Assembly: GCA_902790135.1 (NCBI GenBank)
Contig: CADAQM010000010.1
Span: forward strand, 1-64,000
Direction of reading: 5' to 3'
Length of the DNA stretch: 64,000 bases
DNA from: an uncultured Coriobacteriaceae bacterium
Lineage (GTDB): Bacteria; Actinomycetota; Coriobacteriia; Coriobacteriales; Atopobiaceae
Part shown: positions 26,130-35,810 of the stretch, in pieces
Numbering within the stretch: position 1 is the stretch's first letter
Layout of the letters: each line of letters opens with the position of its first letter
Notes under the pieces: model-generated
The model's input: the letters and a program-made list of their open reading frames with translations, nothing else
Told to the model about the DNA's origin: nothing
Databases searched by the model: none
Position numbers and translations under genes: made by a program

Positions 26130-26227
26130 GAACTGCTCACAACTTGCTTTATTGTGAGCAGTTCTGCGAGTTGTTCCTGCGCTTTTCCCGCGAAACTGCT
26201 CACAACCAGGTCAATTGTGAGCAGTTC
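26130..26227. repeat. Right pair of 35-bp palindromes of the DUF559 cassette
   Basis: Element 3 (26130-26164) has the perfect 13-bp stem GAACTGCTCACAA/TTGTGAGCAGTTC with 9-base loop CTTGCTTTA. Element 4 (26193-26227) has 12 of 13 pairs and loop CCAGGTCAA. The starts are 63 bases apart, exactly as on the left, and the 28-base linker again has TCCTGCG at the same offset. Element 3 begins 5 bases after the gene stop. Confidence 0.9.
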
Positions 26228-26245
26228 CTTTGGCCAAAGACAGCC

Positions 26246-27814
<1,569 letters not shown>

Positions 27815-28103
27815 TTAGCGGCTCACGTTGTCGTGCCAGGCGCCAATCAGGTTGGCATCGTTGCGGAACTGGCAGGCGACCACGCGCGGCATGGTGGGCG
27901 GAATCTGATAGACCGCCTCGGCGTCAAAGATGGCTTGCAGCTGCATGCGGATGCGATCGATGAGGTCCTCTCGGGCCGAGATGCCACCACCTATGGCAAC
28001 CGCCTCGACGTCCAGCAGGCACTGCAGGTTGTAGATCTGCACGGCGGCGATGCGCGCGTACTCGTCCAGCATCGCAAGGATTCGCTCGTCGCCCGCGTCA
28101 TCT
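27815..28103 (-). pseudogene. C-terminal fragment of a ROK-family sugar kinase
   Basis: About 96 codons match the C-terminal third of a ROK kinase: AGDERILAMLDEYARIAAVQ, LLDVEAVAIGGGISARED, then RVVACQFRNDANLIGA. The intact paralogue at 40436 shows the same blocks (YAIGGGISARPE, CKFGNEANLIGA). The ATP- and sugar-binding N-terminus is gone. Upstream the sequence switches without a gap into an EIIC remnant on the other strand. It lies upstream of GH1 on the same strand, so it may have phosphorylated a released sugar. Confidence 0.85.
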
Positions 28104-28189
28104 GGTACCCCTTCTTCAAGATTGCCGACAACCAGGCGCTCGAGGAGGAGCAGGCCCTTGCCGCCGAGAAGGCAGCTGCTGAGGCGTAG
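28101..28189 (+). pseudogene. C-terminal remnant of a Lac-family PTS EIIC
   Basis: About 29 codons give VIWYPFFKIADNQALEEEQA and an AAEKAAAEA ending. This matches the last residues of the intact EIIC at 45335 (LYYPFFKVADNQAYEEEQ). A terminator follows at a similar spacing. The rest of the gene is missing; it is cut by the same junction that truncates the ROK fragment. Confidence 0.85.
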
Positions 28190-28218
28190 GAGCTCACGAC
28201 ATACACGCCCTTCCTTCG

Positions 28219-28251
28219 AAGGCGGGCTGGGAGAGAATCCCAGCCCGCCTT
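28219..28251 (+). terminator. Terminator of the lost EIIC gene
   Basis: AAGGCGGGCTGGGA (28219-28232) pairs perfectly with TCCCAGCCCGCCTT (28238-28251) with a 5-base loop and a TTTCG tail. Confidence 0.8.
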
Positions 28252-28282
28252 TCGCTTGCATCTACCGTTGTCATCGATTGAC

Positions 28283-28858
28283 TCAGTCGAGCACAAGCTC
28301 CTGGGGCACACCGAGTTTGCCGCCCTGGTTGTCCACCGTATAGACCGCGCAGTTGGCGATGTTCTTGGACCAGTAGGCACCGTTGGAGCCTGGCGTCAGA
28401 TACTCGAGGATGCCCTTCATGGCGATGGCATGGGTCGAGACGAGCACGTTGCCCCGCTCGCCCGCAATCTCCTCGACAAAGGCGCCCGTACGCGCCACCA
28501 CGCTCGAGAGCTGCTCCATCCCCTCCGGTGCGGGATTGTGTACGAAGTCGCTGAAGAAGGTGATGATCTCTGACGCGGGATTCTTGAGATCCGCCCCCTC
28601 GTAGGGGCCGTAGTCCATCTCGATCAGGCGCTCATCCACCATGACGGACGCCCCGGGAGCAATGAGCTCTGCAGTCTGGATGGCGCGCTGCAGGGGGCTC
28701 GAGTATGCGCGGTCAAAAGCGATGCCCAACCGTGCCAGTGCCTCACCAGCAACGCGCGCCTGTGCGATGCCCGTGTCGTTGAGGGGATGGTCGCTCCGCC
28801 CCTGCAGAGCAAAGGCACTATTTAGCTCGGTTTGTCCGTGGCGGACGACGTAAATCAT
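28283..28858 (-). CDS. Histidine phosphatase family protein (phosphoglycerate mutase-like)
   Basis: A 191-residue protein. The phosphoacceptor His is in YVVRHGQTELN (RHG motif), with SPLQRAIQTAELI, Glu in LIEMDYGPYEG, and a second His in VLVSTHAIAMKGIL. It may be a sugar-phosphate phosphatase or a cofactor-dependent mutase relative; the substrate is unknown. AAGGAGAAG precedes the ATG. The MATE gene upstream on the same strand ends 49 bases before it and may be co-transcribed. Confidence 0.85.
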   Translation of the reverse strand: MIYVVRHGQTELNSAFALQGRSDHPLNDTGIAQARVAGEALARLGIAFDRAYSSPLQRAIQTAELIAPGASVMVDERLIEMDYGPYEGADLKNPASEIITFFSDFVHNPAPEGMEQLSSVVARTGAFVEEIAGERGNVLVSTHAIAMKGILEYLTPGSNGAYWSKNIANCAVYTVDNQGGKLGVPQELVLD

Positions 28859-28907
28859 GAGCCTTCTCCTTGTGACGACGGACGAGAACAACGAGAGCTT
28901 CAGGCGC

Positions 28908-30320
28908 TCACGCGAGGGACTTGTCGAGCCAGCGGTCGCGCAGCAGACGCACCAGAAAGAGCGTGCCGCGTAGGCAGAGCTCGAGCGCCATGACCGTCCA
29001 GCAACCCACCAGACCGAAGCGCGGCGCAACAAACTGCAGCGCCGGAATGCGCACGCCCCAGTTGCTGAGCAGCGTGAACGCGCTGGGCACCAGGGTGTCT
29101 CCCGCACCGCGCAGCGCACCGGCGGCCACCATGGAGGCAGCGTAGAGCGGCTCGGCAAAGGCTTCGATGCGCAGGATGGTGGTCCCCAGGCTCCGCACGG
29201 CCTCGTCCGGCGTGAGCATGGCAAGCACCTGCGGCGCAAACACGAACATCAGCATGCCAGAGAGCGTCATGACGACCATGCCCAGCGCGGTGGAGAGGCG
29301 CGCGAACGAGCGGGCCACGTCGCGCCGGCGTGCGCCGACGGCCTGTCCCACCAGCGTCGTCGCCGCCGCCTCCATGCCAAGCCCCGGCATGTAGCAGATG
29401 GCCTCGACCGTGATGGCAAGCGAGTGCGCCGCCACCGAGACCACCCCGAGCGGCGCCACCGTCGCCGTAACCGCAACGTAGGCGGATGACATGAGCGCAC
29501 GCTCAAGCAACATGGGCCAGCTCACGCTCCAGGCGGGACGCATCGTCTGCGCCGTGGGCAGCCAACGACCCTTGTCGCGCAGCGCCAGCCGCTCGGAACG
29601 GAAGCAGGCAAAGCCCAGGAGGAGCACCGCCGTGACAGTCTGCGCACCCAGCGTACCAAGCGCCGCCCCGCGCGTCCCGAGGCCCAGTCCGGGTATGGGC
29701 AGCTCGAGCGCACCGAGCGTGAGTACGGGACCACCGTGGATGAGCACGGCATTGAAACACACGTTGAGTGCGCATGAGAGCACGTTAAGCAGCGAGGGCG
29801 TGCGCATGTCTCCGCTGCACTGGAGCATGCCCGTCCCCAATCGCGCCATGGTCACCGGCAGAAGCGCCAGCGAGCAGACGAGGAAGTAGTCGGACGCATC
29901 CGCGTAGAGCGATGGGTCCCCGCCCATCCACATGGGAAGCCGCCCGGCCACAGCCGCGCCCGTAGCGGCTAAGAGTGTGCCAAAAGCGAACAGAACCACG
30001 ATTGCCTGCCGGAACACGTCACGGGCATCGGCGTCCCTACCAGCCCCCACCAGCTGCGCGACCTGCACGGTAAAACCGGCGGCAGCGCTCATCGCAAGAC
30101 CGTCCATCAGCCAGACGGTCGACTCCACCACACCGATGGCCGCAGTCGCATGAGCACCCAGACTGCCCACCATACCTGCGTCGATGTACTGCATGAGCGT
30201 GGAGGAGAGCTCAGCCAGAATGGCTGGCAGGGAGAGTGCGAACACGATGCGCGCCATCTCTCGACGCGTCGGAGTCGCACCCTCTCTCAGGGCATCTATG
30301 TCCAAGGCATAGCTCGCCAT
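28908..30320 (-). CDS. MATE family efflux transporter
   Basis: A 470-residue protein with about 12 membrane helices: IVFALSLPAILAELSSTLMQYIDAGMVGSLGA at the start, and MLQCSGDMRTP after helix 4. It belongs to the MATE branch with NorM/DinF-like spacing and differs clearly from the one at 13820. AGAGGAGAG precedes ATG 30320. Substrate unknown. The next gene downstream on the strand is the histidine phosphatase. Confidence 0.88.
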   Translation of the reverse strand: MASYALDIDALREGATPTRREMARIVFALSLPAILAELSSTLMQYIDAGMVGSLGAHATAAIGVVESTVWLMDGLAMSAAAGFTVQVAQLVGAGRDADARDVFRQAIVVLFAFGTLLAATGAAVAGRLPMWMGGDPSLYADASDYFLVCSLALLPVTMARLGTGMLQCSGDMRTPSLLNVLSCALNVCFNAVLIHGGPVLTLGALELPIPGLGLGTRGAALGTLGAQTVTAVLLLGFACFRSERLALRDKGRWLPTAQTMRPAWSVSWPMLLERALMSSAYVAVTATVAPLGVVSVAAHSLAITVEAICYMPGLGMEAAATTLVGQAVGARRRDVARSFARLSTALGMVVMTLSGMLMFVFAPQVLAMLTPDEAVRSLGTTILRIEAFAEPLYAASMVAAGALRGAGDTLVPSAFTLLSNWGVRIPALQFVAPRFGLVGCWTVMALELCLRGTLFLVRLLRDRWLDKSLA

Positions 30321-30373
30321 GCCCACTCTCCTCTGTGGTAACACACTTGCTCCGTGGGAGTTTCTGTGTCACG

Positions 30374-30766
30374 CTAGCAATCGATATAACCCTCGACGAG
30401 GTTCACTGCCTCAAAGACGAGGGAATCGCAGAAGGGCTTCTTCTCCTGCCCCGCCTCGGCATTGGCCTTAAGCAGATCGGCACACCTGAGCATGCCATCA
30501 TGGCTCTCGCGCATGCGTTCGGTGAGTTCCACCACGTTGTCGTGCGTCGCGAGGCCAAGCACCCCGAGCGCCATAATCGCACCGGTAAGGGCGCCGCAGA
30601 CCTCACCCGTCTGCATGCCACCGCCAAAACCCTGCGCAACGGCACACACCTGCTCGTAGGTCATGCCCACGCGCTCAGCAAAGGGTGCCAAAACGGACTG
30701 CGCGCAGTTGTGGTGCGGCTCGATGGTTGCGCGCAGCTCACGCGCGCGGTCAAGATACTCGCTCAT
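30374..30766 (-). CDS. C_GCAxxG_C_C family protein
   Basis: A 130-residue protein with the family signature: NCAQSVL near residue 21, GFGGGMQTGEVCGALTGAIMALG, and later Cys in RCADLL and FCDSLVFEAV. The cysteines probably bind a metal or act in redox. Members are common in anaerobes and often sit beside ferredoxin-linked reductases; here an iron-sulfur aldo/keto reductase is divergent at 30881. GGGGGA lies 5 bases before the ATG. Confidence 0.85.
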   Translation of the reverse strand: MSEYLDRARELRATIEPHHNCAQSVLAPFAERVGMTYEQVCAVAQGFGGGMQTGEVCGALTGAIMALGVLGLATHDNVVELTERMRESHDGMLRCADLLKANAEAGQEKKPFCDSLVFEAVNLVEGYIDC

Positions 30767-30880
30767 TAAGTCCCCCGATACGACGAATCCCGTTCAGGAT
30801 ACCAGCAGATTGCCAGTCGGGCCATCGCCGACCTCTATACTGGAGGCAAGTACTCACGTCGTCCTGGGGGGAAGGGCAAC

Positions 30881-31915
30881 ATGAACACCGTCACGCTCGG
30901 TTCGACCGGCATCACCGTCGTACAGAACGCCTTTGGCGCACTGCCTATTCAGCGCACCGCCACCGACGAGGCCGTCCGCATCCTGCGACGTGCCTATGAG
31001 GGCGGCATGCGCTACTTTGACACAGCCCGCGCCTACTCCGACAGCGAGGAGAAGCTTGGTCTCGCCTTTGGTGACGGCTGGCTCAAGCGCGAGGAGGTCT
31101 ACATCGCCACCAAGACGCAGGCCAAGACGCCCGAGAAGTTCTGGGAGGACCTCGACACCTCGCTCGAGAAGCTCCGCACCGATTACATCGACATCTACCA
31201 GTTCCACATGGCAGGACAGGTCTGGCGCCCTGGCGATGGCTCCGGCATGTACGAGGCCATGCAGGAGGCGAAGGCCGCTGGCAAGATTCGTCACATCTCG
31301 ATCACCGCCCACAAGATCGGTGTGGCCGAGGAGGCCGCACGCTCGGGCCTCTACGAGACCCTGCAGTTCCCCTTCTCCTACCTGGCAGGCGAGCGCGACC
31401 TCGATCTGGTCAAGCTCTGCGAGGAGCACAACGTGGGCTTCATCTGCATGAAGGGCCTGGCGGGTGGCCTCATCAACAACTCCCGCGCAGCCATGGCCTT
31501 CCTCTCGCAGCATCCCTGGGCTCTGCCCATCTGGGGCATCCAGCGCATGAGCGAGCTTGAGGAGTGGCTCGCCTTCATGGACGAGACGCCCGCCTACGAC
31601 GACGAGATCGCCGCCTTTGTCGAGAGCGAGCGCGCCGAGCTCATGGGCGAGTTCTGCCGTGGCTGCGGCTACTGCATGCCGTGCCCCGTGGGCATCCAGA
31701 TCAACAACTGCGCACGCATGTCGCTCATGCTACGCAGGGCGCCCTCGGCAAGCTGGCTGAACGAGCACTGGCAGGCGGAGATGGCCAAGATTCCCGACTG
31801 CCTGCACTGCAACCAGTGCCACCGCAAGTGCCCCTACGAGCTCGACACGCCAGCCCTCCTGGAGAAGAACTACGAGGACTACCAGCGCGTGCTTGCCGGA
31901 GAGGTGCAGGTGTAG
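30881..31915 (+). CDS. Aldo/keto reductase with C-terminal [4Fe-4S] domain
   Basis: A 344-residue protein. The barrel holds MRYFDTARAYSDSEEKLG with catalytic Asp and Tyr, YIATKTQAKT, and LRTDYIDIYQFH. The C-terminus has CRGCGYCMPCPVG and CLHCNQCHRKCPYELDTP. It should reduce a carbonyl using NAD(P)H or electrons from its clusters; the substrate is unknown. GGGGGAAGGG precedes the ATG. A tyrosine-phosphatase-like gene follows after 55 bases on the same strand. Confidence 0.85.
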   Translation: MNTVTLGSTGITVVQNAFGALPIQRTATDEAVRILRRAYEGGMRYFDTARAYSDSEEKLGLAFGDGWLKREEVYIATKTQAKTPEKFWEDLDTSLEKLRTDYIDIYQFHMAGQVWRPGDGSGMYEAMQEAKAAGKIRHISITAHKIGVAEEAARSGLYETLQFPFSYLAGERDLDLVKLCEEHNVGFICMKGLAGGLINNSRAAMAFLSQHPWALPIWGIQRMSELEEWLAFMDETPAYDDEIAAFVESERAELMGEFCRGCGYCMPCPVGIQINNCARMSLMLRRAPSASWLNEHWQAEMAKIPDCLHCNQCHRKCPYELDTPALLEKNYEDYQRVLAGEVQV

Positions 31916-31970
31916 CCCAGACACGCACGATGCGGGTCTCGCCGCATGCGCGGACTGACAAGGGAGGGGC

Positions 31971-32723
31971 ATGGACGAGGACAGGCTGCTTGAGGAGGGA
32001 CGCACGCTGCGCACGTGGTCATGCCCGAACGCGCGCGAGCTCGGCGGTTACGACACCCCGCACGGACCCACGATCCGTCACCGGTTTCTGCGCACGGGCG
32101 CCACGCGCGGGCTGGTCCAGAAGGATCTCGACACGCTTTGCACATGGGGTGTAACGCGCGTGGTCGACCTTCGCAGCAAGGGAGAGACACCACATCTCAC
32201 CTGCAGATTTGCCAACCAGGAGGGCATCACGTGGGAGAACGTGCCCCTGTTTGACTACGACCTCTCGGCACCATCGATGCCGCCTGTGCGCGCAACCGAC
32301 AACTATCTCGTCACGGGCTACCTGCACATGCTCTCGTCTCACGACGCCATCAGGCGGATCTTTTCGTTCTTTGCCCAGGCTCGCAAGGAGGAGTGCGTGC
32401 TCTTTCACTGCGCGGCGGGCATCGACCGCACCGGTGTGGTTGCGATGCTGCTGCTGGGGCTTGCGGACGTGACGCGCAAGCAGGTCATCGCAGACTACGG
32501 CTACTCGTTTGGGAACGTCGCCGAAGTGAACGCGCTGGTGAGCCGCCGCAAGGACGGCCCACCAGCGCGCGTGGCCACTATGCTGCAGGTACGCCTAGAC
32601 ACCATCGCAAACGTCTACGACACCGTGGTCCATGAGCACGGAAGCGTGCGTGCGTACCTTGAGAGCTGCGGCGTGGAGAGCGAGACGATCGCCTCCGTCC
32701 GCGCCCACCTGCTGGAACCCTAG
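31971..32723 (+). CDS. Tyrosine-protein phosphatase-like protein
   Basis: A 250-residue protein with the Cys-phosphatase loop HCAAGIDRTG (HCxxGxxRT) near residue 143 and the N-terminal NARELGGY motif of bacterial PtpB/IphP-type enzymes. It may act on phosphotyrosine, phosphoinositides or other phosphomonoesters. GGGAGGGG precedes the ATG. Its stop overlaps the stop of convergent nagA by 4 bases. A second member is at 60425. Confidence 0.82.
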   Translation: MDEDRLLEEGRTLRTWSCPNARELGGYDTPHGPTIRHRFLRTGATRGLVQKDLDTLCTWGVTRVVDLRSKGETPHLTCRFANQEGITWENVPLFDYDLSAPSMPPVRATDNYLVTGYLHMLSSHDAIRRIFSFFAQARKEECVLFHCAAGIDRTGVVAMLLLGLADVTRKQVIADYGYSFGNVAEVNALVSRRKDGPPARVATMLQVRLDTIANVYDTVVHEHGSVRAYLESCGVESETIASVRAHLLEP

Positions 32724-33844
32724 CGGGCAAGCTCCTCTCCCCTGAGGTAGATGCCGTGGATGTTGAGCTCGTCGTCCACGAGCACTAGGTTTGCCACCTT
32801 GCCACACTCGATCGAGCCATACCGGTCGTCCACGCCAATGGCTCGCGCCGGCGTGAGCGTGCTGGCCGTGACGGCCTCTGCCAGCGGAATCCGTGCCTTG
32901 AGCACGGCAAAGCGCAGGCAGTCGAAGAGGTTGGTGGCCGATCCCGCGATGGTTCCGCTCTCCAGCGTGGCGAGGTTGCCCTGCACGTAGACCTTCTGGC
33001 CGCCGAGCGCGTACTCGCCGTCAACGAGACCGGTCGCCTCCATGCTGTCGGCGATCATCACCACGCGACCCGCGAACAGCTTGAAGGTCGCGCGGATGGC
33101 CGCCGGGTGGATGTGCACGCCGTCACAGATGAGCTCCACGCGCACGTGGTCGTAGTCGGCCGCCGCACCGATGACCGCCGGGTCGCGGTGATGCAGGGGC
33201 GGCTGGGCGTTCCAGAGGTGCGTGACCTCGCGCGCGCCATGCGCAAAGGCCGCGGCCGCCTCGTCGTAGGTGGCACAGGTATGGCCCACGGACACGGCCA
33301 CCTCGTCCTTGAGCTCGTCCACGAACTCCAGCGCGCCGTCAACCTCAGGCGCCAGCGTGACCAGCTTGAAGAGGCCGCCCGAACGCTCCTGCACGCGACG
33401 GAACATGGCCGCGTCCGGAGCCTGCACGTAGGCGGGGTTCTGCGCGCCCACCTTGTTGGGGCTGATGAAGGGGCCCTCCATGTTGATGCCCACCAGGTCG
33501 GCGCAGCCCGGATGCGCGCCCGCGACCACCCAGGCGGCGGCAGCGTCGGCGATGGTGTCGAGCTTCTCCTCCGGATAGGTCATCGTAGCGGGGCAGATGG
33601 CAAGCACGCCCTGGCTCGCCTCGTAGCTCGCAAGCGTGCGGATGGCCGCCTCGGTCCCGTTGCAGAAGTCCTCGCCCATGCAGCCATGAAAGTGCACGTC
33701 GAGAAGGCCGGGGATGGCCATGAGCCCGGAGGCGTCACGCGTCTCGCCCGAGGCCTCGTCCACAAAGAGGCCGTCTTCCATGCAGATGTCGCGCTGCTCG
33801 AAGCTGCCCTCGGGCGTAAAGACGCGCGCTCCCGTAATGCGCAT
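32720..33844 (-). CDS. nagA: N-acetylglucosamine-6-phosphate deacetylase
   Basis: A 374-residue amidohydrolase: GLLDVHFHGCMGEDFCNG (HxH metal site), INMEGPFISPNKVGAQNP (metal-binding Glu), SVGHTCATYDEAAAAFAHG, VTHLWNAQPPLHHRDP, LICDGVHIHPAAI and the catalytic Asp in VMIADSMEATG. It removes acetate from GlcNAc-6-phosphate to give GlcN-6-phosphate for NagB. GAGGAGG precedes the ATG. nagB ends 3 bases upstream, so the two form a nagBA operon. Confidence 0.93.
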   Translation of the reverse strand: MRITGARVFTPEGSFEQRDICMEDGLFVDEASGETRDASGLMAIPGLLDVHFHGCMGEDFCNGTEAAIRTLASYEASQGVLAICPATMTYPEEKLDTIADAAAAWVVAGAHPGCADLVGINMEGPFISPNKVGAQNPAYVQAPDAAMFRRVQERSGGLFKLVTLAPEVDGALEFVDELKDEVAVSVGHTCATYDEAAAAFAHGAREVTHLWNAQPPLHHRDPAVIGAAADYDHVRVELICDGVHIHPAAIRATFKLFAGRVVMIADSMEATGLVDGEYALGGQKVYVQGNLATLESGTIAGSATNLFDCLRFAVLKARIPLAEAVTASTLTPARAIGVDDRYGSIECGKVANLVLVDDELNIHGIYLRGEELAR

Positions 33845-33847
33845 GTC

Positions 33848-34582
33848 CTACCTCCTCGGGCAAAGTGAGAGGGCCGCCTCGTCGGCGATGACCGTGCAGT
33901 TGGTGTGCAGCTGCAGGATCGAAGCCGGCACGCGCGGGGTCACCGGGCCATAGCACATGTCGTAGACGGCCTGCGCCTTGGCCTCGCCGTTTGCAATGAC
34001 CAGGATGGAGCGGGCGTGCATGATGTTCTGGACACCCATGGTGTACGCCTGGCGCGGCACGTCATCGGGGCTGTCAAACAGGCGGCTATTGGCCTTGATG
34101 GTACTCTCGGTGAGGTCGACGCAGTGGGTGCCCTTGGAGAAGGCGTCGTCAGGCTCGTTGAAGCCGATGTGCCCGTTGTTGCCGATGCCCAGAAGCTGCA
34201 GGTCGATGCCGCCAGCGGCGTTTACCATCGCGTCGTACTCCGCGCAGGCGGCATCGGCATCGGGGTTCGAGCCGTCGGGCACGTGGGTGTTCTCCATGTT
34301 GATGTTGACGTGGTCAAAGAGCTTCTCGCGCATGAAGTAGTGGTAGCTCTGCGGGTCGTCGTGGGAAAGGCCGCGATACTCGTCCAGGTTGTAGGTGATG
34401 ACCTCGGAGAAGTCCACGTCGTCCTTGCGATACCAGTCGATGAGCTGCTCGTATGCGCCGATGGGTGTGGTGCCCGTGGCCAGGCCGAGCACCGAGCAGG
34501 GCTTGAGGATGATCTGGGCGGAGATGATGTTGGCAGCCTTGCGGCTCATGTCTGCATAGTCTTTTGCGTGCCTGATCTTCAT
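33848..34582 (-). CDS. nagB: Glucosamine-6-phosphate deaminase
   Basis: A 244-residue protein: LGLATGTTPIGAYEQLIDWY, VITYNLDEYRGL with the proton-shuttling Asp, LLGIGNNGHIGFNEPDD, and TMGVQNIMHARSILVIANG. It converts GlcN-6-phosphate to fructose-6-phosphate and ammonia. GGGAGTGCATC precedes the ATG, a weak ribosome binding site. It is first in the nagBA operon. A DeoR-type gene lies divergently at 35027 and may regulate it. Confidence 0.93.
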   Translation of the reverse strand: MKIRHAKDYADMSRKAANIISAQIILKPCSVLGLATGTTPIGAYEQLIDWYRKDDVDFSEVITYNLDEYRGLSHDDPQSYHYFMREKLFDHVNINMENTHVPDGSNPDADAACAEYDAMVNAAGGIDLQLLGIGNNGHIGFNEPDDAFSKGTHCVDLTESTIKANSRLFDSPDDVPRQAYTMGVQNIMHARSILVIANGEAKAQAVYDMCYGPVTPRVPASILQLHTNCTVIADEAALSLCPRR

Positions 34583-35026
34583 GATGCACTCCCTTCGATC
34601 GCAGCTACAAACCAGCTGGTGAGAGACGTTGGATGGGTGACGTCGACGACCAGAACTCGAACGCCTTTGTCGGTAATGGTCTCGGCGTTACCCCCCACAT
34701 CTAGAGCGTATGGCCGTGTCTTCACTGCACGTCTGCGCACCTCGCGAATGGTTTGACATTTTGCGCGTACGGTAGCTTTTGTGTCTATATGGCACATATT
34801 ATCTCATGATTTTTCGTTAATTGATAGTATAATGTGATTTCATGTTATATTCACGATTGGGTCTAGTGCATACCGAAGGAGCCTGCCAGACTCATGCCCT
34901 ACGCTGCGGCAAGTATTCTCTCGTTTGTCGGGTCAGATTGCGAAGATCGCTTACTGAGATAGCTATAGATGTTAATTTATGTTACATTATCAAGTGAGTT
35001 GACACGCACCACAAGGAGCTCCATTC
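34583..35026. promoter_or_regulatory. Divergent nagB/DeoR promoter region
   Basis: A 444-base gene-free stretch, AT-rich from 34790 to 35000. The direct repeat ATGTTAYATT occurs at 34842-34851 and 34979-34988 and could be a regulator site. A small reverse-strand frame of 72 codons (34579-34797) whose stop overlaps the nagB start could be a leader, but its base use is unlike a gene. No riboswitch or RNA fold is recognised. Confidence 0.35.
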
Positions 35027-35794
35027 ATGAATCCCATTGAGAGACGCGCGCTTATCCTTCGGCGCTTGCAGCGGGACGGCAAGGTGGGCCTCAACGAGCT
35101 CGCCCAAGAGCTCGGGGTCTCGAGCATGACCATTCGGCGCGACCTACGCCAGCTCATGGACCAGGGCATCGCGACCATCAGCGTGGGCACCGCCTACCTC
35201 ACCGACCAAGGGACGGGCACCATCGCCGTAGCCGCAGTCGATGAGCAGGACCAGGTGGTTCCAAGGCGCAAGCGCTCCATCGGCCAGAGGGCCGCCCAGC
35301 TTGTCGACGATGGCGACACGATCATCATCGATTGCGGCACCACCACCTCCGAGCTGCTCAAGTGCATTGGGGCAAAGCGGCTCACCATCATCACCAACTC
35401 CATCCCCGTGGCGGCGCTGGTCGGCGCCAACCCAAATGTCAAGCTCATCTATGCGCCAGGAGAGTACAGCGAGGACTCGCATGGCCTGATTGGCCCTTTG
35501 GCCGTCAACTTCTTCCATACGCTGCGCGTGGACAAGGCGTTCTTGGGGGCGCATGGCTTTGACGCCGTGGGTGGCGCCAACGAGCCGGTGCTTGGGGACG
35601 GCACGGCCAAGCGCGCCATGCTCGAGAGCGCGGCAAGGTCGTACCTGCTCGTCGACTCCAGCAAGTACGGCAACGTGCACTTTATGGCGCTCAGCAAGCT
35701 CTCGGACTTCTCGTGTGTCATAACCGACGACGACTTTCCCGCAGGCAAGCGCTCGGAGCTCGAGGCCGCCTGCAACGAGGTCATCTACGCCTAG
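35027..35794 (+). CDS. DeoR-family transcriptional regulator
   Basis: A 255-residue protein. The N-terminal DeoR helix-turn-helix is VGLNELAQELGVSSMTIRRDLRQL. The C-terminal sugar-phosphate sensor has DGDTIIIDCGTTTSELLKCI, LTIITNSIPVA and YLLVDSSKYG. AAGGAGC precedes the ATG. The divergent position next to nagBA suggests it responds to an amino-sugar phosphate and represses nagBA, though this is inferred only from position. Confidence 0.87.
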   Translation: MNPIERRALILRRLQRDGKVGLNELAQELGVSSMTIRRDLRQLMDQGIATISVGTAYLTDQGTGTIAVAAVDEQDQVVPRRKRSIGQRAAQLVDDGDTIIIDCGTTTSELLKCIGAKRLTIITNSIPVAALVGANPNVKLIYAPGEYSEDSHGLIGPLAVNFFHTLRVDKAFLGAHGFDAVGGANEPVLGDGTAKRAMLESAARSYLLVDSSKYGNVHFMALSKLSDFSCVITDDDFPAGKRSELEAACNEVIYA

Positions 35795-35810
35795 TGTCTC
35801 TGAGGAACTC

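Noticed and set aside
24894-26227. The GCTCACAA/TTGTGAGC arms as lac operators.
   Set aside because: TTGTGAGC resembles a lac operator half-site, but the half-sites point the other way with a fixed 9-base loop, and no LacI gene is near. Coincidence is likely.
24894-26227. The palindrome pairs as a CRISPR-like array.
   Set aside because: Only two repeats stand on each side, spacers of the same side are not of array type, and a gene lies between.
34579-34797. A 72-codon reverse-strand frame whose stop overlaps the nagB start, as a small gene.
   Set aside because: Its third codon positions are not GC-rich as in the neighbouring genes, it has no ribosome binding site I can see and no known motif. 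It is kept only as a possible leader.
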